A DNA stretch of 64,000 nt, from the NCBI GenBank assembly GCA_001695595.3, contig MBPM02000009.1:868001-932000 (forward strand), given 5' to 3'. The notes below the pieces were generated by a model. The model searched no databases. It saw nothing but the letters and a program-made list of their open reading frames with translations, and had not been told where the DNA came from. The DNA comes from Plasmopara viticola. Its lineage: Eukaryota > Oomycota > Peronosporomycetes > Peronosporales > Peronosporaceae. This document shows, piece by piece, positions 44,569 to 55,579 of the stretch. Position numbers and translations under genes: made by a program. Within the stretch, counting starts at the first letter, position 1, and every line of letters starts with the position of its first letter.

Positions 44569-45627
44569 ATGGCGTCCGTATTGTCGTGTCGATCACGTCT
44601 ACTACCCATCGTGCTTCTATTAAGTGCCCGACACTACGTTGATGCACATACATGGATTGATTGTATTGACACAAATCGAGACAAGCTTTACGACAAGAGT
44701 GCCTCGTACATTTTTGGCGGTGCTAGTGGGAATGGTTTCTGTGATGGGTACGGCGCAGGGTTCCCAGGACGTGGGGATAATGGCATTGGACAGGGGTACA
44801 CGTACAAGATGCTCAAGAACGAGGTCGAGGCTGGAGCGCCCGTGTGTCAGACTGTTGATCCAAACTCGTACACTGACTGGCGAAAGCGAATCGCATTGAA
44901 AGCGGGCCAGACCGCTTACTTTGCATACTTACCGAATGGACATATCGTCAAGGATAAGAAAGCGATTGGCACTCAGCATGGCATTTACTGGACGGGTCAG
45001 CCTGGTACTTCGCTGCAAACCACGCACGACATGAAGCCCGAGCGCTTGTTGAATGGACGCACGAGTGATTACGACGATGGCAATTGTGGCGAAACGGTGG
45101 ATTACCAGGGTAACCCTAGTGGCCGTGCAGGGGATGGAAAACCGTGTATCGGGTCCTTTACCATTCCACCGGGCACGGCCCCCGGAATCTACAAGATGGT
45201 GTGGTACTGGACCTTTTGGCTTGACGATCAGAGCGCGTACAAGGACCAGGAGATGGCCAAGGGCTATTTTGGTGCGGCGTATTCGACGTGTTTTGAAGTC
45301 GAAGTGAAGCCGGGTGGTGCAGCAGCACCAAAGGCACCGTCCGCTGCACCAAGGCACGCTTCGAAGAAACGTAGAGTCAGAACACGGGCTGCCCCAATGC
45401 CTGCAACTCCATCATGCACTCGTCAGCCATCAAATGGCGATACAAATGTTGGTATTGGAATCACGACCGATATGAGCTGCAAAAGTGGCGGATTAGGATG
45501 CATCGATCAGCTCTGTCGATATTGCAAAGCCAAGGAGACTGAACAGTCGAAAAAATACGTAGAGTGTGCTGCAATTGCGTCGGCAGCCAAACCCGGAACC
45601 GTGTCCCCAGCCCAAAACGTACGTTAA
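44569..45627 (+). CDS. AA17-type lytic polysaccharide monooxygenase with C-terminal cysteine module (352 aa)
   Basis: The signal peptide (about residues 1-26, ending HYVDA) leaves His as mature residue 1 (HTWIDCIDTN). The catalytic domain is very close to the 39049 paralogue: GFPGRGD, YTYKMLKNEVEAG, FAYLPNGHI, GTQHGIYWTG with the second candidate copper His, and KGYFGAAYSTCFEV with the axial aromatic. After residue about 250 the proteins differ completely. Here a Pro/Ala-rich basic linker (SKKRRVRTRA) leads to a small module with six or seven Cys (PSCTRQP, MSCKSG, LGCIDQLCRYCKA, VECAA), probably a disulfide-bonded accessory module. There is no membrane anchor, so this form should be freely secreted. 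The expected role is oxidative pectin cleavage at the plant cell wall. Confidence 0.9.
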   Translation: MASVLSCRSRLLPIVLLLSARHYVDAHTWIDCIDTNRDKLYDKSASYIFGGASGNGFCDGYGAGFPGRGDNGIGQGYTYKMLKNEVEAGAPVCQTVDPNSYTDWRKRIALKAGQTAYFAYLPNGHIVKDKKAIGTQHGIYWTGQPGTSLQTTHDMKPERLLNGRTSDYDDGNCGETVDYQGNPSGRAGDGKPCIGSFTIPPGTAPGIYKMVWYWTFWLDDQSAYKDQEMAKGYFGAAYSTCFEVEVKPGGAAAPKAPSAAPRHASKKRRVRTRAAPMPATPSCTRQPSNGDTNVGIGITTDMSCKSGGLGCIDQLCRYCKAKETEQSKKYVECAAIASAAKPGTVSPAQNVR

Positions 45628-46993
45628 ATGTGGGTTGCGACTATATTCGATTAAGGTTGAGCGGGCCGCCGGTTGCCGTCTTTGCTTCTTGTTTGTGTAG
45701 AAGCAATGACCGAGGAGAAACGAGGCTTTGCAATGTAAAGCATATGATTGTTAGGTTTTGGAAATGCAGAAGTGTAGTTGCTTGCCAGTAGAACTTGCTA
45801 GCTTTGCTGATTTTGATTACGGGCAGTCGATGAAATATTATTGCTCATTATTATATCCACTCATGAAGGATCAACATACATAGTGGTGGCAACAGGGGTA
45901 AGAATAATAAAGTGGGCATTGTTCTTTTCTAGGTCGGAATGACTCACGAAGCCTAATTATCCTGATCAAAAAAATTATAGGGTGTCCTCGCTATTTAACG
46001 AATGAAGCAAGTTCTCGGTCAGATCTTTCATGCAAAGTAAATTGACGGCAAAAGCATGGCGCTCACTTTCGAATCTTGTCAAGTAACAGCATGACATCTG
46101 GTATTTCGCAACGAGATTCGATCTATTGATGAGTAATTGCACATAACGCGCACGAACTTTTAGGTATGTACAGCCATACAAAGCTTCTTGGTATATGAAA
46201 AGGCGCCGAATCATCAACTCGGCAACTAAAAAATGATGAGGTTGTTCAGAAATAGCTGCAATGAAGTATTGCGTGCATAGAGAGCAAGCACTAAGCCACT
46301 TTCCATATGGTATAGCCTGTACCAGTATCATCATATCTCTTATCTGTCATTCATGCTATAATAATAGTAAAATATGAAACGTGGCGACGGATCTTTCCAC
46401 TCATAGGCATTATGAGGCCATTTTCTTCACATATGCAGGCGCAATCGCCTTCTGTTGAGTGTATACACAATAGGAAGCTTTACGTATCTTTGTCAACTAG
46501 AAAGACGTGGGGCCTATGATAAAAAGTGGGCTGATACACATAGAAAAATTCAGCGTGTGTCTCATTTAGAGAAAGCCGTAGGTCGGTAAAGATCACAATA
46601 TGTCACATGGTATGGAGGAATACCCACCTCTCAGGTAGCTGACAAACTTCCTGACTGTGTCTAAAATTTAAAGATAGAAGTGGAGAATTTTTATAGTATA
46701 TCCAAGTTGAAGTAATTTGTGCATGAAGAATTTGCCTCGACCCAAACTGGGCAAGGCAAAATAGCCAAAATTGTTTCTTTACTTGGGTCGCCATCGAAGT
46801 TCTTGAGAACATTTATATGAGCGTAATGGCTCCAAGGTACGAGTAAGTGGCACTCGTAGCATACTAGTGAGTATAATTTAAGCCAGAACGCCCTCCCAAC
46901 AAAGCATTTACGTTAATTTAACACGTCTGACAAACAACGCGAAAATTATTGCACTTGATAAATAAATTTGTCTCCGAAAAAATTAATCTCGTC
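45628..46993. other. Intergenic
   Basis: No supported gene. A minus-strand open frame at 46334-45975 (119 codons) has no recognisable domain and ordinary AT-rich composition. Confidence 0.4.
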
Positions 46994-47533
46994 TTAATTA
47001 GATTCGCGACTTGCACGATCGAGCTGAGAAGCACACAACCATCCTCGTGCGAGTTGTTTGGCAGCGAGCTGGGCGGCAGGAAAAAGTATATCGTCATCAA
47101 TCGGCTCGTCATCGTCAAAAATTGTATCAAGGAGTGTAAATGCTGCGTCTTCTAGCTTTCTCATCTCAAGGGGGTCGATATTCTGAGTTTGATGCTCATT
47201 ACGAAATATAAAACGAAAATTTCGATCATTTGGGTAAGCATCGCCTTCTCGAATTATTTCCAGCAACTCAAATGCTCCCTCCTCTTCGAATCGATCATGC
47301 TGCTGCTCAGTGTTGACTTGTCTATCCTGGTCAAGCCTTGAAGATTCAGCCAAAATCAAAGCCAAACCGAGGTCCTCCTCCTTACTCACTTCATAATCAG
47401 TTGTAGCTCGAATGACGATATGCAGATTTTCATACTCGTCTATATAAATACATTTCGAAGAAGCGTACTCGTACAGCATTTCATACTCGAAGCGCGTATT
47501 TGAGATTTCGTGGGGCGTGTCAATCCTCAGCAT
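46994..47533 (-). CDS. Acidic hypothetical protein (179 aa)
   Basis: It is a continuous frame with an ATG at 47533. It has no signal peptide and no membrane segment. Composition is strongly acidic with several clusters (EEED, DDDEPIDDD) and a Gln-rich stretch (NTEQQHD). A final Arg-containing helix follows (LAAKQLARGW). It is not recognised. Length and codon regularity are more gene-like than the surrounding frames. It lies 0.5 kb downstream of the karyopherin gene on the same strand. Membership of a larger spliced gene cannot be excluded. Confidence 0.5.
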   Translation of the reverse strand: MLRIDTPHEISNTRFEYEMLYEYASSKCIYIDEYENLHIVIRATTDYEVSKEEDLGLALILAESSRLDQDRQVNTEQQHDRFEEEGAFELLEIIREGDAYPNDRNFRFIFRNEHQTQNIDPLEMRKLEDAAFTLLDTIFDDDEPIDDDILFPAAQLAAKQLARGWLCASQLDRASRESN

Positions 47534-48024
47534 ATTTAGTTAGGTCGTCGTATAAAACTTCGATTAGAATGACATGATGCGCCACTTTGAAGCACCTATT
47601 AGATCAAACAGATTAGTCTAGTCCATCACTTCACGGACTTTTAACGGCTCTTAGATGTATCTGCTCAGGCAATTCACGTCTTTCTAAGTGACATTACAGA
47701 TCGATTGTGATCGTACATTACTCGTAGAATAATTGCATATCTACTAAGTCTATGCTTTAGGCGCTACGAAGGTCACGGACATGGTGATCACGGTATTGCT
47801 GTCCCCTCCTTGATAAATCGTAATGAATAGCGCATCGTGGAAAGTCTTAGGCCTTGTGGAATATTTTATTACAGAATCAGTTGCTTAAGTTCTATCATGT
47901 ATTACTAATACGGGCTCGTTAAATTTCTTTATTATAAAAGCTCGTTTAGAGTTTACTATTGTGTCCGTTTTCCATTTTAAAGTGCCTTCACAATAAAAAA
48001 AAATATAAAAGAACATTGTCACAA
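47534..48024. other. Intergenic
   Basis: AT-rich spacer between two minus-strand genes, with an A/T-rich run at 47990-48010 close to the end of the karyopherin gene. No gene seen. Confidence 0.4.
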
Positions 48025-51000
48025 TTAGTTGGCCGATTTAGCAGCTTGACCCAATACAGTGAAATATTGTCGGAAGCGATGTCGTTGGCGACGCTTTTGC
48101 AGCTCTGTAGGCATGTGCTGGTACGATTCAATAGGTAAAATCGGGGAAAGAGCTCCTTCTTCTAGCACAACAGTCGACACAGCAGTCAGGAAGCTACCTA
48201 CGAACGCACGGATAGCATAGTTACGAAAATTAGAATGCTGTTGTAGATTGCCTGGCTTTACAAAACAGCAAACAACCTGCCTCGAATTTGCACTGATATG
48301 TCGGGGGCATGCATGCACTGGAACAAAAAGTCCCATAAACTCCGAACACAATAGTGCTTTCGTCGAGGGTCGATGAAACTCAATACAACACGCACGATTT
48401 CCAATGAAAACATGTGGATTTTTTCCAATAGCAGCTCAGACTGGCAACGCATCGCACAGAGGAGAAAGGAGCATGCAGCATCACACATTTCCTGCATCTA
48501 CAATGTATTGTGAAACCACATACATCATGTACCGTGTGAGATGCCAACATGCCAGAAAACAGTGATTGGCAATCAATTGCCTACCTGATGATCCACTTTC
48601 ACGAGCCTAAATGCCAGATCTAGACAAATCCAATACAAACTCGGCTCTTTGTTTCGACGATTCGTTGTTAAGATTTGTGGAAAAGACCTCAAAACTTCCT
48701 GTGCTAACTCCATAAATTCTTTGACCTCTGGTATCATACTAGTCGCTTCACAGTGCTGTGATAAAAAAATTTCCATTGATTCATTTCCTCGACTGGATTT
48801 TTCTTCAGATATATCGTGTAATTTACTACGGAACCCGAAAAGAAGATGCTAGGTACATAATTAGTCAGAAACTAGATCAATATCGTCGACGTCCTTCACC
48901 CTTACCTCAAAAGTCTGCTCGGCTGACACCAGAAAGCCCGTATTGCCCCGCTGTCGTGCAAAAATTTGGGAGCAACACGCGAGAATATCAGGAGCGATAC
49001 CTTTACCATACCAACATAGACACACTTCAAGTATTTGAGCTTCAATCGGACCGCCATCTTTCTGAAGATGGGGAATAACGTTGCGAAAAACTAGAATGCC
49101 GGCTCGGCGACAGCACTCATCTCCTTCATAGAGATGTAGAGAGGCAATCACGATAGGCCACACTTGACCTACCAGCGCGGATCCATGCTTGTCATCTTGG
49201 ACGCCACCAATAGCTCGACCTAATAAATATATGCTTCGGCCAACATCGATCGAGCTTCTACGTTGCACGCAGATTATATGGCTGGACAGCACAGCCGAAC
49301 ATATTGCAGCAAAATCTACATCGAAACCCCATCAACATTATGCCTGATATCCTGCATAAGTACTGACCTGTATCTGATGCGCCACTCGCCATTCGAAAAG
49401 TCACTTCCAGTAGATCTCCTTCACTCTCTTGGTTAGCTTTAGTTTGTAGCGTGCTGCAGTTATGAATCAGCTGCTGCAATAAGTGTGCTCTCTCTTCAAA
49501 TGTTGTGTATTTACTGCACATATCAAAAGACGTAGTGTCAGCCCTACCGATGAAGTACCAATTATTCACCCCGCATACCTTAAAGGTGCGCTACTGTGCA
49601 GCAGCGACTGCACTGCTACTGGAAACGACGACGTAAATTGAAGTCCTCGACAAACGATCGTCAAAGCATGAAGATTTACGCTGGCAGGCACTGCAAATGA
49701 TAAGCTCAGCACCCGCAGATATCTAACGGGAAATCCGTTAATTATATGTTACCTTCTTACTTGAACTAATCGGCAAAGCAGCTCTCTACTCACCGAGCAA
49801 CGCCACTGATGATAAAAGGATGCATAGGCAGGCTAACAGCGCAATCCAGAATGCCAAACAACACACCGATATCACTGGACTCTGAATCTTGAAATGAGTT
49901 TAGATCGTCTTCAGGTTCCGACTCTGATGATACACCATCAAAAAGCTCAATCATGTACGAGAGCAAGAAGAGCAGCGCTTCAATCAGCGCAATATCTTTG
50001 CTGTCCGACAGCAATTGGCACATGCTCTTTACACACGAAACGTAATTTTTGCTAGAATCTCGTGAGCCTTTCGGCCATTTAGAAAACAAACTCAGCAATG
50101 TATCCGCAATTTCTCTAGACATATTCAACATTTGTCATCACGACGTTACGTGCATTTGTGAACAATGTTACCTGCGCAAATTTGATACCGCCTCAATCTC
50201 CGGATCGTCGCTCAAAAGTTGTTGTCTTTCAACAAACCACTGCGGATACTTGCAGTGCTCGACCAATGCATTTACTAAGCGTGACAGAATGCTTACTAAG
50301 TGCTCCTGCCCCCTAGCACCAAGGGCTTGACATGAAGAGTCATCCGACAAAGTGTCTTCGAGAAAAAAGAACCAGAACTCCAGTGTAGGCTGTACAACAT
50401 CGATGTCGTCGTACGAGGAACAAGCCAGAAGGAGCTCCAAGAATTCTATTAAGAGCATTGACTGATTGCAGTCTTCAAAGCCGGGTTGAAAAGCGCCCGC
50501 TTGACTTGAAGAGAGAACACGAGCGTGGTTCATCGCTAGAGAACACGCGATGCGTGATATGCACCCGCACGAAACTGTCTGCTGCTCTTTTGTCATGACC
50601 TTACCCGATGAAAAGCGAGGGTTCACTCGAAATACGGGCATCATTTCGACAAGACGACGACTGGTGTGAAGTACAGCATTAGTCAAACAATCAGACGTAA
50701 GCTCTGAGTGCGTGGATAATACTGAATCGGCGATGATTTCAGCAGCTAGCTACAAAGATAAGGTATGTCAGTTGAGTACATAAAGATTTGTACTAGTCAA
50801 GTAATTCACCTGTGCCTGTTCCTCACTGTCGCTAATGACGAGAAGTAAAAGCACATCAATCAGTCCACTACAGCAAGCGTGAGAAGGTTAACAAATCTAA
50901 GGTTTAATTGTTCACTAGTGGCAACGACAAGATATCGTACCGAGTGAAAAGGTGAGCAGCAGTCAAACCAAATGCTTCGCGATTAGGAATGCAACCCACG

Positions 51001-51850
51001 ATCCAGCCTTTTAGACAGCAAAGCGCACTGTTTGTTGCATTCGGACTAAGCACCACAATAACAAAGTGTCAGCGCAACAACTTCTTATTGCACTGCTGCA
51101 CTCGATGTACATGTTTGTCAATATCTTTTGCACTGTCGTCATGACTTCTTCTCCTTCTGCCTGGAGCCTCACCAGCAACGCATGCATCTCTTCCTCAGTC
51201 CATACGCTCTCTGAGGCCTGAATCTGCTCCGGAATAGCTCCAAGAACATTGGCTAGCTACATAAACACGCAAACATATTCAAAAACGTTTCAACCTTTCA
51301 CCATAATTTAGACTGTACCACTCCAACCGCGTTTTGCTGCCTCTGAGCAGCAACACCAGCGTTTATAAGCCGCTGGAGGTCGACTTTCCATCCCGTCCAG
51401 GTTGTGCTGGACTTGACAATAATATCTGCAAGTGTAGCGCACGCAATACGGCAACTAACGGCTGAAAGGCCAGCGTCCGTAATGCATATTGTCTCCAGCA
51501 GCTTCAACAAGGTCTGCCTCGTAGTTAATACGACTCACTTCGTAACATGGCATCACGATACTGAAACACACCTGTCGCACCATCTTCTGTTGCTGCTCGT
51601 TAATTCGCGTCCACTCATGCTGCACTTTCAGTCGCAGGATCTGCACGGCCACGAGATGTGGGGCCGCTAGTATCTGCTGTGTTTGAGGATCACGCGCAGG
51701 CGCCTCGAGCAATTGCAGCGCCGCCTGCCACGCTTCTTCTGTCTTTTGAAATCTTATGAGCCATGTATTCGCATCGTGCTGTTCGCTGCTTCCAGGCACA
51801 CCCTCAAAGAGCTGCCGCGCGCGTGCGGTCAACTGCTCCGTCATCGTCAA
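48025..51850 (-). CDS. Importin-13/transportin-3-like nuclear transport receptor (about 1040 aa, at least 12 exons)
   Basis: Exons placed by phase: 51850-51572, 51513-51319, 51256-51102, 51045-50941, 50868-50811, 50749-50172, 50114-49794, 49722-49579, 49513-49368, 49315-48906, 48848-48585, then 48497 to the 3' end at 48025. Introns are about 54-87 bp, many with ideal branch sites (for example a TTAAC in intron 1, CTGAC in intron 8). The N-terminus resembles an importin-beta N/Xpo1 region (NTWLIRFQKTEEAWQAALQL, QILRLKVQHEWTRI, SCRIACATLADIIV with WTGW). The rest is all-helical HEAT-like sequence (LEFWFFFLEDTL, DVGRSIYLLGRAIGG, FPQILTTNRR). Such receptors bind Ran-GTP and carry SR proteins and other cargo across nuclear pores. 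The last exon needs a change of frame between about 48290 and 48250 (see findings). Family is confident; the split between IPO13 and TNPO3 is not resolved. Confidence 0.85.
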
Positions 51851-54461
51851 CTAGATGCGGAATGCTTTGATTGGCTGATTGATAAATGATGTAGTCCACG
51901 TTTTGACGTAGTAATGTAGCTCGTGTGAACCACATCGAGACATTGGATCAGTACTCTGTGTTAACGCTATGCGGACAGTCAATGTCTTTGTCACAGCTCT
52001 GCCTGTCAGCATCCTTTCCGGTTCGTTCAGAAAACTTTTAGTTGTTCGACGAATGGTAATGCTTAATAAAAAAATTGCTCCATTAAATGCAGATGGCAAA
52101 ATTGAGCAAGTAACAACACAGAGCGCACAAGTATACGGAAAATGGAAACGTAAAACAATTCTGCAAAAGGTTTTAGTATCCTTACTAAGCTTCGTCTTAG
52201 GCTAACCTGTCGTTAACTATAATTGTAGTGCCGACGCGATTTCGGCTACCTATCCAACATCTTTTTCCGCAATACGCGCTTTGAGGTGTAACAGAAATAA
52301 AGCGGTCTAATCCTTAATTGTCGCGCAGCCGCCTTGACCTCTGTCTGATAAATATGCTCATTGCAATAATGATGGCTTGTCAGTGGTTGGCTTGTGGGAT
52401 TGCAACGCAGCGAGCAAGCCAAGAGATACTACGGCTCCATCGATACCGCTCTTGATTGGTGGTCCGCACTATACACAAAAGTTACCGAAGATAACTCGGC
52501 TTTTAAACACCTTGCGGTTAACTTGCTTTTGCTAAGGGGTGGGATGACCACGAGCTGGACGGCGGATGAAATTAATGGCACGTACATCGATATAAAGTCC
52601 AATGTAGCTCTCGTCCACGTACATTATTGCATTAGAATGAAATTTAGACATAACAAAAGCAACAAGTAAATTGCGTCTACAACCAAACGTCAAGTGAGAC
52701 TTTCATTTTGCTTTCTTCTGTACAAATGCACAAGAAAAGTCCCTCACTCTCTATAACAGCACTCATATCCCACGCCTCACCTCACCGGCTTCCGCAGCCT
52801 TTCAGCTTTAAATCTTGCGATGTCGCGGATTTACGGGCTTATTTTTCTAAGTAAACGATTGCAGTCACAATACGCCGTGTATTAAGGTACGGTTTAAAAT
52901 TTGAGCGGTAAGCCTCACTTTTGCTGCTGGCATACAAACGCGTACGCTTCAATAGGCTATAAGTCTTAAGGTATTCACTAAGGTTTCATAGAAAGCTTGT
53001 AGACAAAGAAGAAGAAAAACATGCTTATAGCATCCGATCGTTTGCCTTGTCTATACATCTCACGTCAAGCTCCTATGGACTCAATTTTCGACGCTTGAAG
53101 AGCCGAGCTTGCCTCACCGAACTAAACCCTTATTCCCACGCCATTTCCACCCATCGTAACTCCACTGTATGCGATTTCAAGCCCCATGGTGATTTGCAAA
53201 AAAGTCCTGCGGCTTTGTTAGACACAGTCACAACGGACACCCATCTGCTGAACTCTCTAATATCGTTGATGCGGGTTTTTGATCTTCCTGCTTGTCCTAT
53301 GAGATGGTTTTTTATTGAGCCAAGTTTCGCTGACTGCACTTGGTGGCGCGGTATAAATTTTCCGCTTTGCACAATACAGCACTTAATACTTATGCGTTTG
53401 AAGTACGAGTGTTGCTATAATCATAGTTTGGAATGGTATGAGCTCACGAAGCAGCTCCCAATCTTTCAATATATGGTTTTCTTTTTGTAAACACACCGCT
53501 TACTTTGCACAACTTATGATCCTAGAACTTTCCACCATCACTAAATTAGCCTTTACGAAAAACAAAATCTAGCATCCGACTATGGCATAAATGTTCTCCG
53601 CCCACGTTTTATCGGCCAAGCTATAAGCGACAATCAATTGGACTGCGCCAAGAATAAGAGTCGTCAAAATGATTAGCCAAAAAACAAAGACAAATCTCGA
53701 AAGAGCGAGATTACCCTGTGTTATCATCTAAAGTCTGACAGCCAGCTCCTTACGATCGTCACGACGCTAGTCACGTCAGGCAACCAAGACTATCAACAAA
53801 GGGCTGCAACCTTATACTGATGACGTAATGTCAACTGCGGATAGCGCCCTAGCGCTCAACAACAATGACGACAACAACCTGACTTGATGACGAACCTGTT
53901 CGATGACTAATACAATTTTTACTACTAGTTGCCTCTGATTGAACAAAAGTGGCCATATCTAGTCGGCCTTTATTGACTACGTTTAACCCGAAGTCTGGGA
54001 AGCTTGTTAAAAAATATTTAGCGTTAAAAAAATGAATGACTCGGCCAAATTGTCAAGTCTGTATATAGTCCGCCGTGTATCATTAATCTAGATCCAAAAC
54101 AACCCCTACGGCATTTCGACATTTGATTTGTCAATCGAGAGACATTGAATTTTAGTCGGAAAACACCCCGTGATACTATTAACACCTCACCTACCATTAT
54201 CTACGAAGTCTAGTGTGTGACATTGTGTGACTATCTAGACTATGCCGACGTTTTCTTGAAGTCTGCCCGCATTAAACCAGCTGTGCACATTAAAGGCTAA
54301 ATCATGTCTTGATCTTGATGCAATTATGTCGAAGTAGAACCTTTGAGCAGTCTTTGTCATCAAGCGGCGATACGATTGTTAACTCACAGCAGAAAATACT
54401 TTTGACCACCGTAACTTTGTTGCTCTCGTAATGCCACAGATCCAGTAAACAAGATACTTCA
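51851..54461. other. Gene-poor stretch
   Basis: No gene is supported with confidence. Plus-strand open frames at 51969-52205 (78 codons), 52394-52669 (91 codons, starting MGLQRSEQAKRYYGSIDTAL) and 53047-53490 (147 codons) lack recognisable domains and signal peptides. The last has an unusual amino-acid make-up and is probably fortuitous or a decayed element. Confidence 0.4.
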
Positions 54462-54535
54462 TGAGAAAACCTCAAGCTCTAGCAGCCAGTCGCTTAAAAT
54501 ACGACGACTGGCTGCTAGAGCTTGAGATTTTCTCA
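54462..54535. repeat. Near-perfect inverted repeat / hairpin
   Basis: Arms of 31 nt (54462-54492 and 54505-54535) are complementary with a single mismatch, separated by a 12-nt AT-rich loop (cttaaaatacga). The arms contain caagctctagcagccagtcg and its complement. It could fold as a long RNA or DNA hairpin, be a palindromic duplication scar, or be a folded small-RNA precursor. Confidence 0.85.
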
Positions 54536-55579
54536 GCGTAGAATGCTCGTATCTGATCAATGGTGCCAAGAGGCTGTAATGACGCGAATAATATGTACAT
54601 GACGGATGGAATCCCGAGACATCTCTCTAGTCTTGCTGGTTGATAGGTCTTTGCATTTGAATTTTATGCGATAGAATACGATGGGTAAACTTTAATTTAG
54701 TATCGCCAAAATTCAAGATTCCCTGGAGTATAAAAATTTAACTTAATTGTAATCTGAAAAGCTGGACTTAAAATAAGTTCCAATTCTCTAAACATGATTC
54801 ATCCAAATCGATCAATCTTTAATACTAGTCACTACTACTTCCTCGTTATGCAGGGAATCAAGTTAATTACAGCTACTTCGTTCACGTGGCGGACGTTTAG
54901 GCCTTTTTGTATCAATTCAGCCATATACCAGAGCCTCAACGAAGCCGCCCTTGCTCTTAGAGACGCTCACACTATCTTTATTTTCAGACGTCATGCAGCA
55001 TACAAATCCGACCCAAATTAATGACCGCTCGACGTTCATAACGCTCTACTGCTTAATTTTCAGAAGAACCACTCTCAGCGATCAGTCGAACTTTTGATTG
55101 CGGTGCATCTGGTACGTGCCTTTTATCATCAGATGTCAGCTATTAAACTGCAAGAACACCAACCTCTGACACCAGACTAAATATCTTCAAAGCACCAGGA
55201 GTTCCTCAGGGGACATCAGTCTACTAAATTGACTATCGTGATCAGACGCGTGCTCAGTTTATCACGGTGAATTGAGCATCTTGAAACATTTAATGCAATT
55301 CTTAACGAAATGTTTAGGTTACTGCAATTGTCTTATTGAATGAGCGGTATAATTTGAAATGATGGGTACTTGACATCAACCCTCAGTCCTTTATGAAAAA
55401 AAGGATACAATGTGTTGAATGCTCTCTCCTCCGTAGTATTTTTGGCTAGCACCAGCTTTAGATCTTCAATAGCTTGTCCGTCACGGTGTAATAGCGCACT
55501 GTATCTCTCCATGCTCAAAACTTCTCTTCGTGATCGCGTCACGGATACCACAGCTAGTGTAACTTCACGAGTGTTTGCA
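54536..55579. other. Gene-poor stretch
   Basis: No supported gene. A minus-strand frame at about 55580-55333 (72 codons from the first usable start, open further upstream) encodes an Arg/Glu-rich peptide with no recognisable domain. Confidence 0.35.

Noticed and set aside
52394..52669. Possible second hAT C-terminal domain (DWWSALYTKV)
   Set aside because: Only the DxWW-like start matches; the SERxFS block that defines the hAT dimerisation domain is missing.
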